Shown here in pieces: positions 39,502 to 48,802 of a stretch of DNA of 64,000 nt. The stretch covers positions 1-64,000 of the forward strand of contig NZ_JAQBOC010000047.1 of the NCBI RefSeq assembly GCF_028288225.1. Direction: 5' to 3'. The notes below the pieces were generated by a model, which was given only the letters and a program-made list of their open reading frames with translations, ran no database searches and was not told the DNA's origin. The stretch is from Mucilaginibacter sp. (GTDB lineage Bacteria > Bacteroidota > Bacteroidia > Sphingobacteriales > Sphingobacteriaceae). A program made the translations under genes and the position numbers. Position 1 is the stretch's first letter. The number at the start of each line of letters is the position of its first letter.

Positions 39502-41319
39502 CTACATTCCACTCTGTATTGCCTGGTAAACCACATCCTGAATGCGGGGCCTGATATTTAAGCTGGACAGCTTACTGCCAACACTTGGATGTACCCTGTT
39601 TGATAAAAATATATAAACCAGGTTATATTTAGGGTCAACCCAAACGCAGGTGCCGGTAAAGCCGGTATGCCCGTAAGTTTCGGTTGATGCTAATTGTGAT
39701 GGATAATGCCTGTCGGATATTGGATCCCACCTGTCGAACCCTAAACCACGGCGGCTTACGTCTGATTGTTTTGCAGTAAACATATCAACCGTTGCTGGTT
39801 TAATATATACTGCACCACCATAAGTGCCACGATTAAGCATCATCTGGTATAAAATAGCAAGATCATTTGCGCTGGCAAACAAGCCCGCATGGCCTGCAAC
39901 GCCGCCCATTAAAGCAGCGGTTGGATCATGCACATAGCCATCAAGTAAAGCGTGCCTATCCTTTTTATCATCTTCCGTGGGGATTATCTGGTCAACGGGG
40001 AAGCGGTAAAGCGGTAAAAATCCAGCGGTTTGCATTCCTAACGGTTCATAAAATTGTTTTTGGACAAAAACATTTAGCGGGGTTGCCGTCAGTGTTTCCT
40101 CTATCTGCTGCATAAAACACATACTTACGTCGCTATAAACATACTGCCCCCTCGTTTTAAGCGGCGAGTTTAGCATTTCGGGCCACATCACCTCTTTAAA
40201 ATAATCCTTCCGCAAAAAATAATTATCATTAACCTTGGTTGGAAAAAAAGCAGATGAATCTGTTGAGTGGTCTGTCGGAAGTATTTTGTCAAAGGTTGGA
40301 ATATCGGGGATCAGGCCGGCCTGGTGTTCCAAAATTTCACGTACCAGTATGTTGTTCTTATTTGTTTTACGTGCCTGCGGAAGATAGTTGCCTATTGTAG
40401 AATCAACATTTAGTTTCCCCTGGTCAGTAAGCATCATTGCTTCCATAGTGGTTGCCGAGATCTTGGTCATTGATGCCACATCAAAAATATCAGTCAGCTT
40501 ATCAGGCTGTGTTTTGCTGTAGGTATGATAACCATAGGCTTTATTAAATATCACCTTGCCATCTTTTGCTACCAAAACTATACAACCCGGCGTAGCCTGG
40601 TTAAGCATGGCTTCAGTAGCTATATTATCAATACCAATAAGGCTTGCCGAGCTGATACCCACATCCTCGGGCACAGTATACTGCAACCGTGTTTTTGTGG
40701 TGATAAAACCCATACCAGCTTTGTATAAAGGAGATATGTTTTTACTTAGCTTTTGTGTAATGGCAACTCCACCAAATATAGCCTGGGCGCTATAAAATGC
40801 AGTAACAGGCGAAATCCGCTCACACCAGATAACAGGCACGGCTGCATTGGTTAGTTTTGCCAGCGTATTGCTGCTGCCAAATAAAGCAACTACCACATTT
40901 TTAACCTTTTTATTGGTATTGATAAAATCAACAATGAGCGGATTGTTCAGATCGGCATCATTTAGCTGCACAATGAGGGTATTATAAAACTTCAGGTCGG
41001 ACGATAGATCATCCAAACTTTTTATGCCCGAGTAATCGCTGCCTTTATAAATGGCAACCTTAGCATATTTATTTAAAAGGCTATCAAAACCTGCAGCATA
41101 CAAATTTGTAAAGTGAATGCTGGCTATTTTTTGTTCCTCCAGGTTTTGTAGCGGAATTAAATACGATGCATTATTTAATAACACCGTAACTTTCTCTGCA
41201 AGTTTTTCTTCATTTACATATGACAGGCCCGTGAATGGCGGATTTTGTGCGCAGGCAGAATTAAATAATATAAAACCTGTTAAAACTAATGGATATAACC
41301 GCCACTTATTTTTTCTCAT
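39502..41319 (-). CDS. exported serine hydrolase: GH3 C-terminal-like domain fused to class C beta-lactamase fold
   Basis: A 605-residue exported protein (signal ending near ACAQ, residue 25). Residues 30-215 resemble the C-terminal domain of family 3 glycoside hydrolases (LLNNASYLIPLQNLEEQKIASI, VVVALFGSSNTL, PVIWCERISP). Residues 225-600 form a beta-lactamase/transpeptidase-like domain with S-x-x-K as SMTK, a Tyr motif in YVYSDVSM and HTG in TYGHTGFTG. The GH3 catalytic barrel that precedes these two parts in related Bacteroidota proteins (from memory, about 1000 residues) is missing. The likely role is in cell-wall or peptide turnover. Overlap with the upstream amidohydrolase is 14 bases. 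Confidence 0.82.
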   Translation of the reverse strand: MRKNKWRLYPLVLTGFILFNSACAQNPPFTGLSYVNEEKLAEKVTVLLNNASYLIPLQNLEEQKIASIHFTNLYAAGFDSLLNKYAKVAIYKGSDYSGIKSLDDLSSDLKFYNTLIVQLNDADLNNPLIVDFINTNKKVKNVVVALFGSSNTLAKLTNAAVPVIWCERISPVTAFYSAQAIFGGVAITQKLSKNISPLYKAGMGFITTKTRLQYTVPEDVGISSASLIGIDNIATEAMLNQATPGCIVLVAKDGKVIFNKAYGYHTYSKTQPDKLTDIFDVASMTKISATTMEAMMLTDQGKLNVDSTIGNYLPQARKTNKNNILVREILEHQAGLIPDIPTFDKILPTDHSTDSSAFFPTKVNDNYFLRKDYFKEVMWPEMLNSPLKTRGQYVYSDVSMCFMQQIEETLTATPLNVFVQKQFYEPLGMQTAGFLPLYRFPVDQIIPTEDDKKDRHALLDGYVHDPTAALMGGVAGHAGLFASANDLAILYQMMLNRGTYGGAVYIKPATVDMFTAKQSDVSRRGLGFDRWDPISDRHYPSQLASTETYGHTGFTGTCVWVDPKYNLVYIFLSNRVHPSVGSKLSSLNIRPRIQDVVYQAIQSGM

Positions 41320-42937
41320 ATACCTGCTCTCCGTTTATAAATGTTTTTAAAACTTTAACATTAGGTAATGCTGAACCTTTTGCCTTCATAATATCATTAT
41401 CCAATATTACAAAGTCGGCATACTTGCCCGGCTCAATACTTCCCTTTTCTTTTTCTTCGAAATTTGCTTTAGCTGCCCAAATGGTTATGCCCTGTAACGC
41501 TTCTTTGCGACTAATAGCATTTTCCATCTGGAAACCACGTTCAGGGTATCCCTTTAGGTCCTTGCGCGCAACTGCTGCATAAAACGTGTACATTGGGTTA
41601 ATATTCTCAACCGGGAAATCAGTGCCTAACGGCATCCACCCGTTTTGTTCAAGCAGCTGCTTATAGGCATATGCTGTTTTTAAACGTTTTTTACCCAGCC
41701 GGGTACCTGCCCAATACATATCAGACGTTGCGTGGGTTGGCTGTACCGATGGCACAATATTGTAATCGCCGAAATACTTAAGATCCTCCGGTGATACGAT
41801 CTGTGCATGCTCAATGCGCCAGCGGCGGTCGTTCTTGCCTTTTAACACATTTGCATAGATCTTTAACATCACCCTGTTTGCCGAGTCGCCAATGGCGTGG
41901 GTACACATTTGGAAACCTTTATCGGCTATTTTCTTTGCCACTTCTTCAAAATGCTTTGGCTGGCTCAGTAAAAATCCACGCCAGTTTTTTTGATCGGCAT
42001 AGGGCTGAAGGAGGCAGGCCCCCCGTGAACCAAGAGCACCATCAGCATAAACTTTAAATGCACGCACGTTAAGTGTAGGGGTTTTATAAGCGCCACGTTT
42101 AAATAAATAATCATAGTTCTCCGGGGCATCTGAAAGCATTACATACATACGCATTTTTAGCGCGCCCTTATGCTGCAATTGCGCAATAATGTTTACCATA
42201 GTATATGGCAGGCCGCAATCATCAACAGTAGTTAAACCTACGGCAAAGCATTTTTTTTGTGCCTCTAAAAATGCTGATTGGGTTACCTGTTCAGTTGGCG
42301 GTGGTATTTTGCGGGAGATAATGCCCTGGGCGTTATCAATCATCATACCCGTAAGCTTGCCATTTATGGTTTCAATCTTTCCGCCTGTAATGGTTTGCCC
42401 GGGTTTAACACCTGCTAAATTTAACGCAGCCTGGTTAACCATTATAGCATGCCCGTCAATCCGGCTTAATATTACCGGCCGGGCCGGGAACATGGAATCC
42501 AGTTTAGCTTTATCCGGAAATTGTTTTACTTTCCACTTGTTTTGATCCCACCCGCGGCCAACTATCCATCCTTCCGGATTTTTACGGGCGAATGATCCTA
42601 CTGAGTCTACAACCTCCTGCCAGCTTTTGGTATTGTTCAAATCGGCTTCTTGCAAACCAAGGCCATATTCATAAAAATGGGCATGGGCATCAATAAAACC
42701 GGGGTATACAGCTTTACCACCTGCATCAATAACCCGGCGGGCCCTGTATTTTTCTTCTAAACTATCAGCGCGGCCAACTGCCACAATCTTTCCGGAGTTT
42801 ATTACAAAGGCCTCCGCGGTATTAAATTTACTGTCAACAGTGTATACCAATGCGTTCTTAACCAGCAGGTCTGCATTGTAATCCTTTTCTTTACATGCGG
42901 TTGCCAGCAGCAAAAGAACGGGCCATATTTTTTTCAT
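41306..42937 (-). CDS. exported amidohydrolase (YtcJ-like)
   Basis: A 543-residue metal-dependent hydrolase of the amidohydrolase 3 group. The N-terminus is a lipoprotein-like signal (WPVLLLLATACKEKDYN). Metal-site motifs are FIDAHAHFYEYG, CTHAIGDSANR and RIEHAQIVSPED, with the later LGTDFPVENINP. The first gene of a two-gene unit, it overlaps the serine hydrolase by 14 bases, so the two may act together on a periplasmic amide or cell-wall-derived compound. The substrate is unknown. Confidence 0.88.
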   Translation of the reverse strand: MKKIWPVLLLLATACKEKDYNADLLVKNALVYTVDSKFNTAEAFVINSGKIVAVGRADSLEEKYRARRVIDAGGKAVYPGFIDAHAHFYEYGLGLQEADLNNTKSWQEVVDSVGSFARKNPEGWIVGRGWDQNKWKVKQFPDKAKLDSMFPARPVILSRIDGHAIMVNQAALNLAGVKPGQTITGGKIETINGKLTGMMIDNAQGIISRKIPPPTEQVTQSAFLEAQKKCFAVGLTTVDDCGLPYTMVNIIAQLQHKGALKMRMYVMLSDAPENYDYLFKRGAYKTPTLNVRAFKVYADGALGSRGACLLQPYADQKNWRGFLLSQPKHFEEVAKKIADKGFQMCTHAIGDSANRVMLKIYANVLKGKNDRRWRIEHAQIVSPEDLKYFGDYNIVPSVQPTHATSDMYWAGTRLGKKRLKTAYAYKQLLEQNGWMPLGTDFPVENINPMYTFYAAVARKDLKGYPERGFQMENAISRKEALQGITIWAAKANFEEKEKGSIEPGKYADFVILDNDIMKAKGSALPNVKVLKTFINGEQVYEKK

Positions 42938-43217
42938 GTGATGTAAATAATATTAGAAATTGCAAACTACAAAACTATATACAAATTCAAATACATAAAG
43001 TTGTACGGGGAAATATTTAATTTGATGTTTGAGGCCTGCACAAGCACCGCCACCTGGCCCTAAACCGCTTCACAAATCTACCCGGCCAGACACCGGTAGG
43101 CGCAAAATATTGGAGGAAAAATCATTTTAATTATTTAGCATGCCATAAGTACGCGACCTGTAAATAATGCACAACAATGTTACGTACCTATGGTACTCAT
43201 TCCGGGTGATCTGTTTG
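42938..43217. other. gap of about 280 bases, no gene, small hairpin
   Basis: There is no coding frame. A more G+C-rich patch at 43025-43115 could be the remnant of something older, but I cannot name it. GTACCTATGGTAC (43186-43198) makes a five-base hairpin with the same TAT loop as GAGCCTATGGCTC inside the element that follows. Confidence 0.4.
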
Positions 43218-43354
43218 CAACGGATTAAAATCCGTTGTTACAAAATATGCCGAGCCTATGGCTCTTTAGATTAGGGTTTAGATTTATTTCATAAAATGAT
43301 CGATCCAGAGGCGTAGGCTCGGCCAATATTGTAGCAACGGATTTTAATCCGTTG
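43218..43354. mobile_element. MITE-like element with 47-base terminal inverted repeats
   Basis: The left arm 43218-43264 and right arm 43308-43354 are complementary at 41 of 47 positions. The outer 20 bases are perfect (CAACGGATTAAAATCCGTTG and its complement) and are themselves nearly palindromic. The inner arms contain GAGCCTATGGCTC and GAGGCGTAGGCTC. A 43-base A+T-rich centre holds no frame. No target duplication is obvious. It lies 62 bases before mutL. It could be a non-autonomous mobile element or a structured RNA repeat. Confidence 0.75.
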
Positions 43355-43416
43355 AAGTTATGCGGTGAAATAATTAATTTAGCATCGAAAACGCAATTGA
43401 AGGGAATTTTTACAAA

Positions 43417-45273
43417 ATGTCAGACATCATACAGCTTTTACCAGACTCCGTCGCCAACCAGATAGCCGCAGGCGAAGTAGTGCAGCGGCCGGCATCGGCG
43501 GTAAAAGAACTTATAGAGAATTCGATAGATGCCGGAGCCGATAAGATTCAGCTTATAGTAAAAGATGCAGGGAAATCATTAATCCAGATTATTGACAATG
43601 GCTGCGGCATGAGTGTTACTGATGCAAGAATGTGCTTTGAGCGGCATGCTACCTCAAAGATCCGTAAGGCCGAAGATCTTTTTGCCATCCGTACCATGGG
43701 TTTCAGGGGAGAGGCAATGGCGTCAATAGCTGCTATTGCGCAGGTTGAGCTAAAAACCCGGAGGATAGAGGATGAACTTGGCACCTGCATATTTATTGAA
43801 GGGTCGGAAGTGATAAGCCAGGAAGCTTGCTCGGCTAACCCCGGGACCTCTATATCGATTAAAAATTTATTTTATAATACACCCGCCCGCCGCAACTTTT
43901 TAAAAAGCAATTCGGTGGAAATGCGGTATATTATTGATGAGCTTCAACGAATAGCCCTGGCTAACCCACAGGTATTTTTTACCCTGCACCATAACGGGCA
44001 GGAGGTTTACCATTTACCAGCCACAACAGTTAAACAACGCATTATCCATTTATTTGGCAATAATTATAATGAGCGGCTGGTACCTGTTGAGGAAGATACC
44101 ATGGTGGTTAAGTTGCAAGGCTTTGTTGGCAAGCCGGAGTTTGCCCGTAAAACACGCGGCGAGCAGTTCTTTTTTGTAAACAACCGGTTTATAAAAGATG
44201 CTTATTTAAACCATGCGGTGCTGATGGCCTTTAAGGAATTATTGCCCGAGGACACCTTTCCGCTTTATGTATTGTTCATAGAGATTGATCCGGCTAAGAT
44301 TGATATTAACGTTCATCCAACAAAAACCGAAATAAAATACCAGGACGAGCAAACTATTTATGCCATAATCCGCTCGGCGGTAAAACGTTCTTTGGGGCGA
44401 TATAACATTACCCCAAGTTTGGATTTTGACCAGGAAAACAGTATCGGGCATTTGGTCACCCTTAAGCCACTGGAAGAAATAGTTCCGCCTACTATTACCT
44501 TTAACCCTGATTTTAATCCTTTTAACACCAACAGCAGCACAGACCGCGAAATGCCTACCTTACGCAACAGCGGCGATTACCGCAGCTCACCCATTCCAAA
44601 GAATTGGGATACGCTTTACGAGATCAGTAAAAAAGAGGATAATGTACAGCACCAAATGCATGAAGAAATAAGCATTATTGCTGATGAGCAGGAAATAAAT
44701 AAGCCAAGTGAGCGGCAGCTTTTCCAGATCCAGAACAGGTTTATCCTTTCGCAGATAAAATCGGGGTTTATGCTGATCAATCAGCAAGCGGCGCATGAAC
44801 GGATCTTGTACGAACGTTTTTTACAACAGCTGCAAAATCATTCAGGTGTTAGCCAGCAAAGCCTTTTTCCGCAATCGGTTACATTAAATAGCAGCGATTT
44901 TGAGTTATTAAAAGAACTTTTACCCGATATTCGCGCACTGGGATTTGATATCAGGGAGTTTGGCAAAAATACGGTAGTGGTTGAGGGCATCCCGGCGGAC
45001 TTGAACAACGCCTCGGAACATGAGATATTGGAACAATTACTGGAAGGCTTTAAAAATAACCAGTCGATTTTAAAGCTCGACAAGCGCGACAGCCTTGCGC
45101 GGTCATTAGCAAGAAACGCTGCAACGAAAGCGGGGATAAAAATGTCATTAGAAGAAATGAATATATTGATAGATCAGCTTTTTGCCTGCCAAATGCCAAA
45201 CCTTGCATTGAACGGTAAGCTGGTAATTACTACTTTTACACTGAACGAACTTTTAGAACGATTTGAAAAATAA
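43417..45273 (+). CDS. mutL: DNA mismatch repair protein MutL
   Basis: A 618-residue GHKL ATPase that links MutS to downstream repair. The N-terminal domain shows VANQIAAGEVVQRPASAVKELIENSIDAG (in parts), DNGCGM, GFRGEAMASI and NTPARRNFLK. The C-terminal dimerisation domain starts near 430. The place of the DQHA(X)2E(X)4E endonuclease motif reads NQQAAHERILYE, and the usual CPHGRP site reads PNLALNGK, so metal-dependent nicking activity is doubtful. Two rhomboid genes follow on the same strand, 27 bases after the stop. Confidence 0.95.
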   Translation: MSDIIQLLPDSVANQIAAGEVVQRPASAVKELIENSIDAGADKIQLIVKDAGKSLIQIIDNGCGMSVTDARMCFERHATSKIRKAEDLFAIRTMGFRGEAMASIAAIAQVELKTRRIEDELGTCIFIEGSEVISQEACSANPGTSISIKNLFYNTPARRNFLKSNSVEMRYIIDELQRIALANPQVFFTLHHNGQEVYHLPATTVKQRIIHLFGNNYNERLVPVEEDTMVVKLQGFVGKPEFARKTRGEQFFFVNNRFIKDAYLNHAVLMAFKELLPEDTFPLYVLFIEIDPAKIDINVHPTKTEIKYQDEQTIYAIIRSAVKRSLGRYNITPSLDFDQENSIGHLVTLKPLEEIVPPTITFNPDFNPFNTNSSTDREMPTLRNSGDYRSSPIPKNWDTLYEISKKEDNVQHQMHEEISIIADEQEINKPSERQLFQIQNRFILSQIKSGFMLINQQAAHERILYERFLQQLQNHSGVSQQSLFPQSVTLNSSDFELLKELLPDIRALGFDIREFGKNTVVVEGIPADLNNASEHEILEQLLEGFKNNQSILKLDKRDSLARSLARNAATKAGIKMSLEEMNILIDQLFACQMPNLALNGKLVITTFTLNELLERFEK

Positions 45274-45300
45274 CCGCAAAAAGCGGTATAACACATAACT

Positions 45301-46005
45301 ATGAGCGCATACAGGCCATCACCATTCGCCAATTTAACACCGGTTGTAAAAAACCTGCTGATCATCAACCTTATTTGCTTTTTACCTTATGTATTATTAA
45401 GCGATCATAATTACCAGGTAATTACTAATTGGGTAGGTTTATCATATTTTAATTCACCAAATTTTAAGGTTTGGCAATTTTTAACCTATATGTTTTTTCA
45501 TGGAGGCTGGCAGCATATACTCTTTAATATGTTCGCTTTATTCTCGTTTGGCCCTATACTGGAATACTCAATCGGTCCTAAACGCTTCTTAAATCTTTAT
45601 TTTATATGTGGTATCGGGGCCGGTATATTACAGGTAGTGGTGCAGGCATTTGAAGTGCATGCAATAATAGGGAGTTTTACTTTATACAATGGGATACAGG
45701 GACTTGACCAGGTGGCTCTTACTAAATTAAGTGCAATTTATGCTTATCCGGTAATAGGCGCTTCGGGGGCAATTTTTGGTTTATTGGTTGCCTTTGGAAT
45801 GCTGTTCCCAAATATGGAACTGATGATGCTATTTATTCCGGTACCTGTTAAAGCCAAATATTTGATAATGGTTTACATTGTGCTTGAACTATACCTAGGT
45901 TTTGCCCAGTACGCCGGCGACAATGTGGCGCATTTTGCGCACCTTGGCGGTGCATTATTTGGTTTTATATTGATAAAAGCTTGGCGCTTACAAAGGCTCC
46001 AGTGA
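45301..46005 (+). CDS. rhomboid-family intramembrane serine protease
   Basis: A 234-residue six-helix membrane protease. The signature HGGWQHILFNMFALFSFGP, the catalytic Ser in GASGAIFGLL and the catalytic His in AHFAHLGGALFGF are all present. Between the second and third helices there is an insertion of about 30 residues. It lies directly after mutL with only a small ACCGC/GCGGT hairpin (45273-45287) between. A second rhomboid follows. Confidence 0.92.
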   Translation: MSAYRPSPFANLTPVVKNLLIINLICFLPYVLLSDHNYQVITNWVGLSYFNSPNFKVWQFLTYMFFHGGWQHILFNMFALFSFGPILEYSIGPKRFLNLYFICGIGAGILQVVVQAFEVHAIIGSFTLYNGIQGLDQVALTKLSAIYAYPVIGASGAIFGLLVAFGMLFPNMELMMLFIPVPVKAKYLIMVYIVLELYLGFAQYAGDNVAHFAHLGGALFGFILIKAWRLQRLQ

Positions 46006-46116
46006 TTTTTTCAATCAAAATAAAGCTTTAACTGTTTACAAATTGTAAAATAGAAAAACAACTGACAACTTTTTCTTAAATTAGTAGTTATCAGCTAATA
46101 AAAGGATTAAAATATT

Positions 46117-46974
46117 ATGAGTACCCTTTGGCAAAACTTACAATACAAAGTGCTGCGATCAGGCAGCAAATTAAACCTGCTTATTGGTATTAATGTTATT
46201 GTTTTTTTGCTGATAAATATTGCCGACACTTTAGGCAAATTCTTTTTTAAAACCGGCATAATTGAGTATTACAGTACTGAGTATCTTTTATTGCCATCCA
46301 ATTTATCAAAGTTACTTACCCATTTCTGGACGCCTATAACCTACATGTTTATGCATGCAGGTATTTTTCATATCCTGTTTAACATGCTATGGCTTTATTG
46401 GTTTGGGCAGATATTTGAAGAATACCTCGGTAAAAAACGCACCCTGGGCCTTTACATTATGGGCGGCCTGGCCGGCGCATTTCTGTTTGTTTTATGCTAT
46501 AATACCGTTCCGTTATTTGCCAACGAAAGTGCACCGTTAGTAGGTGCCTCGGCAAGTGTAATGGCAATAATTATTGGCACAGCTACCTTATTGCCCAATT
46601 ACACTATATCCTTAATTCTTATTGGGCCTGTTAAATTAAAATGGATTGCACTATTTATTATAATTATTGATTTTTTTGGAATAGTAGGCCCAAATGCCGG
46701 CGGCGAAATTGCTCACCTTGGTGGCGTGCTGATGGGTTTTGTATATATTAAACAAGTGCAAAAAGGCAGTGACTGGATTGCCGGGATAGCGAATTTATTT
46801 AAGGCAAAATCGAAATTAAAAGTGGTTTCAAAAAATTCTTCGGGAAAATCGGGTGGGAAGCCGCGACAAGAAGAGATAGACCTTATCTTAGATAAGATTT
46901 CACAATCGGGATATGACAGCCTGAATAAACAGGAAAAAGAAATACTATTCCGGGCCAGTAATAATGAAGGTTAA
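46117..46974 (+). CDS. rhomboid-family intramembrane serine protease with cytoplasmic tail
   Basis: A 285-residue rhomboid. The core shows HAGIFHILFNMLWLYWFGQIFEEYLG, the catalytic Ser in GASASVMAII and the His in AHLGGVLMGF. A 70-residue basic, soluble C-terminal tail ends in EEIDLILDKISQSGYDSLNKQEKEIL, the pattern found in other Bacteroidota rhomboids. Its last 11 bases overlap the next gene. It is paralogous to the preceding gene, but the two are well diverged. Confidence 0.93.
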   Translation: MSTLWQNLQYKVLRSGSKLNLLIGINVIVFLLINIADTLGKFFFKTGIIEYYSTEYLLLPSNLSKLLTHFWTPITYMFMHAGIFHILFNMLWLYWFGQIFEEYLGKKRTLGLYIMGGLAGAFLFVLCYNTVPLFANESAPLVGASASVMAIIIGTATLLPNYTISLILIGPVKLKWIALFIIIIDFFGIVGPNAGGEIAHLGGVLMGFVYIKQVQKGSDWIAGIANLFKAKSKLKVVSKNSSGKSGGKPRQEEIDLILDKISQSGYDSLNKQEKEILFRASNNEG

Positions 46975-48073
46975 AAAAAGGCTGTTTTTTATCGATAAAA
47001 TAATCCTGTGGCTAAACTGCCTGCTGTGTTTTGCGTTATTGACCAGCTACCTTGCTCCCGTTGTAGATCCTAAAACAATCTGGATAATTGCCTTTTTTGG
47101 ATTAGCCTACCCGCTTTTGTTGCTGGGTAGTATTGTATTTATCATTTACTGGGCACTGCGAAAAAATTGGTATTTTATGATATCGGTGTTATGTATAGCA
47201 ATAGGATATAATGTATTGCTTAATAACTTTCAGCTGCACGGTCCATCATCCTATTCAAACGGGCCAAATCAAACCGTGATAAATATGATGACGTATAACG
47301 TGCATAATTTTAAGCGTTATGGCTCAAACAATGACATATCCACCAAACATGAGATCCTGCAGCTGATCTCTGAAAATCAACCGGATGTGATAGGCTTCCA
47401 GGAGTTTTATACCCGTAAAGCCGGACAATATGATATGCGCGATTCCATATTGAAAATAATGGGGACCACCTGGTACTATTTTGAACCGGCAATTGCGAAC
47501 AGCCAGGAAGCCATTGGGATGGCCATTTTTTCAAAGTTCCCGATCATGGCTCATGGTATTGTTCCGTTTGCCAATAAGCTGGGCGAAAACGCTTGTTTAT
47601 ACATCGATGTAAAAAAAGGCGATAAACAATTCAGGGTTTATAGTGTGCACCTGCAGTCTATCCGGTTTGATCCTGAAGATTACAGGTATCTTAGCAGCAT
47701 AGCCAAACAAGGCAAGGCAGAAGGTTCATCGGCACGGAGGCTGGGAAGCAAATTGAAAGCTGCTTTTATAAAACGAAGCGCCCAGGTAATTAAAATAAAA
47801 GAACACGCTGCGCAGTGTCCATACCCTTACGTAATATCAGGCGATTTTAATGACACTCCTGCCTCATACGCCGTTAACCAGATGGCAAAAGGTTTAAAGA
47901 ATGCATTCCGTGAAGGGGGTGTCGGCTTTGGCCGCACCTATAATGGCGATTTCCCCAATTACCAGATAGATTATATTATGGCAAGTCCGCAGTTTGATGT
48001 CCGCAGCTACCAGATCATCGAAAAAAAATTATCAGATCATTACCCGGTGAAGAGTGATTTGGTCCTTAGGTAG
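46964..48073 (+). CDS. membrane-anchored endonuclease/exonuclease/phosphatase-family protein
   Basis: A 369-residue protein. Three hydrophobic segments fill the first 90 residues (LWLNCLLCFALLTSYLAPV, IWIIAFFGLAYPLLLLGSIVFII, FMISVLCIAIGYNVLL). The EEP domain follows at about 105-369, with MTYNVHNFKRYG, FQEFYTR, VISGDFNDTPAS, IDYIMASPQF and LSDHYPVKSDL as catalytic blocks. It could be a phosphodiesterase or lipid phosphatase acting outside the inner membrane. It is translationally coupled to the second rhomboid by an 11-base overlap. Confidence 0.88.
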   Translation: MKVKKRLFFIDKIILWLNCLLCFALLTSYLAPVVDPKTIWIIAFFGLAYPLLLLGSIVFIIYWALRKNWYFMISVLCIAIGYNVLLNNFQLHGPSSYSNGPNQTVINMMTYNVHNFKRYGSNNDISTKHEILQLISENQPDVIGFQEFYTRKAGQYDMRDSILKIMGTTWYYFEPAIANSQEAIGMAIFSKFPIMAHGIVPFANKLGENACLYIDVKKGDKQFRVYSVHLQSIRFDPEDYRYLSSIAKQGKAEGSSARRLGSKLKAAFIKRSAQVIKIKEHAAQCPYPYVISGDFNDTPASYAVNQMAKGLKNAFREGGVGFGRTYNGDFPNYQIDYIMASPQFDVRSYQIIEKKLSDHYPVKSDLVLR

Positions 48074-48195
48074 TCATTGGGCATTTGTCATTAGTGGCCC
48101 GGTTTGCTATCGATAGTCACTGGGCATTGTCAGGGTGTTTTGTTATGGCCATTACCTAATGATAATTCCCCAATGACTAATGACACAATGACCAA
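48071..48195. repeat. GTCATTGG/CCAATGAC inverted word repeat
   Basis: The region 48071-48096 (TAGTCATTGG, CATTTGTCATTAGT) is nearly complementary to 48169-48200 (CCAATGACTAATGAC, ACAATGACCAATGAC). CACTGGGCATTGTCA lies in between. The first word overlaps the stop codon of the EEP gene, and the last ends 7-8 bases from the stop of the convergent gene. Confidence 0.65.
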
Positions 48196-48203
48196 TGACT
48201 AAC

Positions 48204-48686
48204 TCACTTTTTCATCTCTTCTTTTATCGCTCTTAAAAACTCGTTTGCTTGTTGTGAGCCGATTATGTAAATAAGACCATCCCTGTCGGTTAGGTGAATG
48301 GCATCTTTGCCGGCTGTGTAAAAGCGGATGGTGCCTTTTGTATGCAGATTATATACCGGATTATTAAATAAATACCTGCTGTATTCGCCTTTCTCGGCTT
48401 TAACAATGCTGTTAAGGTCAATTTTAACCAGGCGGGTGGTCCATAGTCCGTCCACTAAAATGCTTTTATTTTCTATCCGGGTGCGAAAATGGAGCAGGAA
48501 ACCCATTATAATTGAAATAATAATAATGGCAAAGCCAACCACCACCAGCAAGTCGCCGTTGCGTTCGCGCTCATCGGTAAAAAAATAAGCAGCAAAACAA
48601 AACATTGCTAAAACCAGGCGGATGGTAATTGGAATAAATTCCCTGCCGAGATACTGTTTTTCAATAAAAGCCGGTCTATCTGTCAT
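48204..48686 (-). CDS. two-helix membrane protein with PH-like domain
   Basis: A 160-residue protein of a Bacteroidota-wide type. Helices lie at about 21-37 (ITIRLVLAMFCFAAYFF) and 47-65 (LVVVGFAIIIISIIMGFLL). The C-terminal 85 residues are soluble and beta-rich (ILVDGLWTTRLVKIDLNSI, TIRFYTAGKDAIHLTDRDGLIYIIGSQ in parts), ending in a helix, as in bacterial PH-like domains (EbsA/YdbT-like). Function is unknown. Confidence 0.7.
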   Translation of the reverse strand: MTDRPAFIEKQYLGREFIPITIRLVLAMFCFAAYFFTDERERNGDLLVVVGFAIIIISIIMGFLLHFRTRIENKSILVDGLWTTRLVKIDLNSIVKAEKGEYSRYLFNNPVYNLHTKGTIRFYTAGKDAIHLTDRDGLIYIIGSQQANEFLRAIKEEMKK

Positions 48687-48688
48687 TT

Positions 48689-48802
48689 TAATTTGATGAT
48701 TTGATGGTGCGTTGATTTGAAGATGGGTTGGTTTTGAAAATTGGTTGTTTAGTATTTGTTCAATTATTTAAAGTTAGCTTTCATTTTCAAATCTTCAAAT
48801 TA
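48689..48802. repeat. TTTGATGATTTGA / TCAAATCTTCAAA word repeat
   Basis: Words TTTGATGATTTGATGG and GTTGATTTGAAGATGG (48691-48725) are mirrored by TTTTCAAATCTTCAAA and GATATTCAAATTG (48784-48818), which runs into the tilS stop codon. No gene is seen in the gap. Confidence 0.5.

Noticed and set aside
39399..39536. Upstream start for the orphan 157-residue protein
   Set aside because: The extra codons are the repeat arm and the end of the neighbouring gene.
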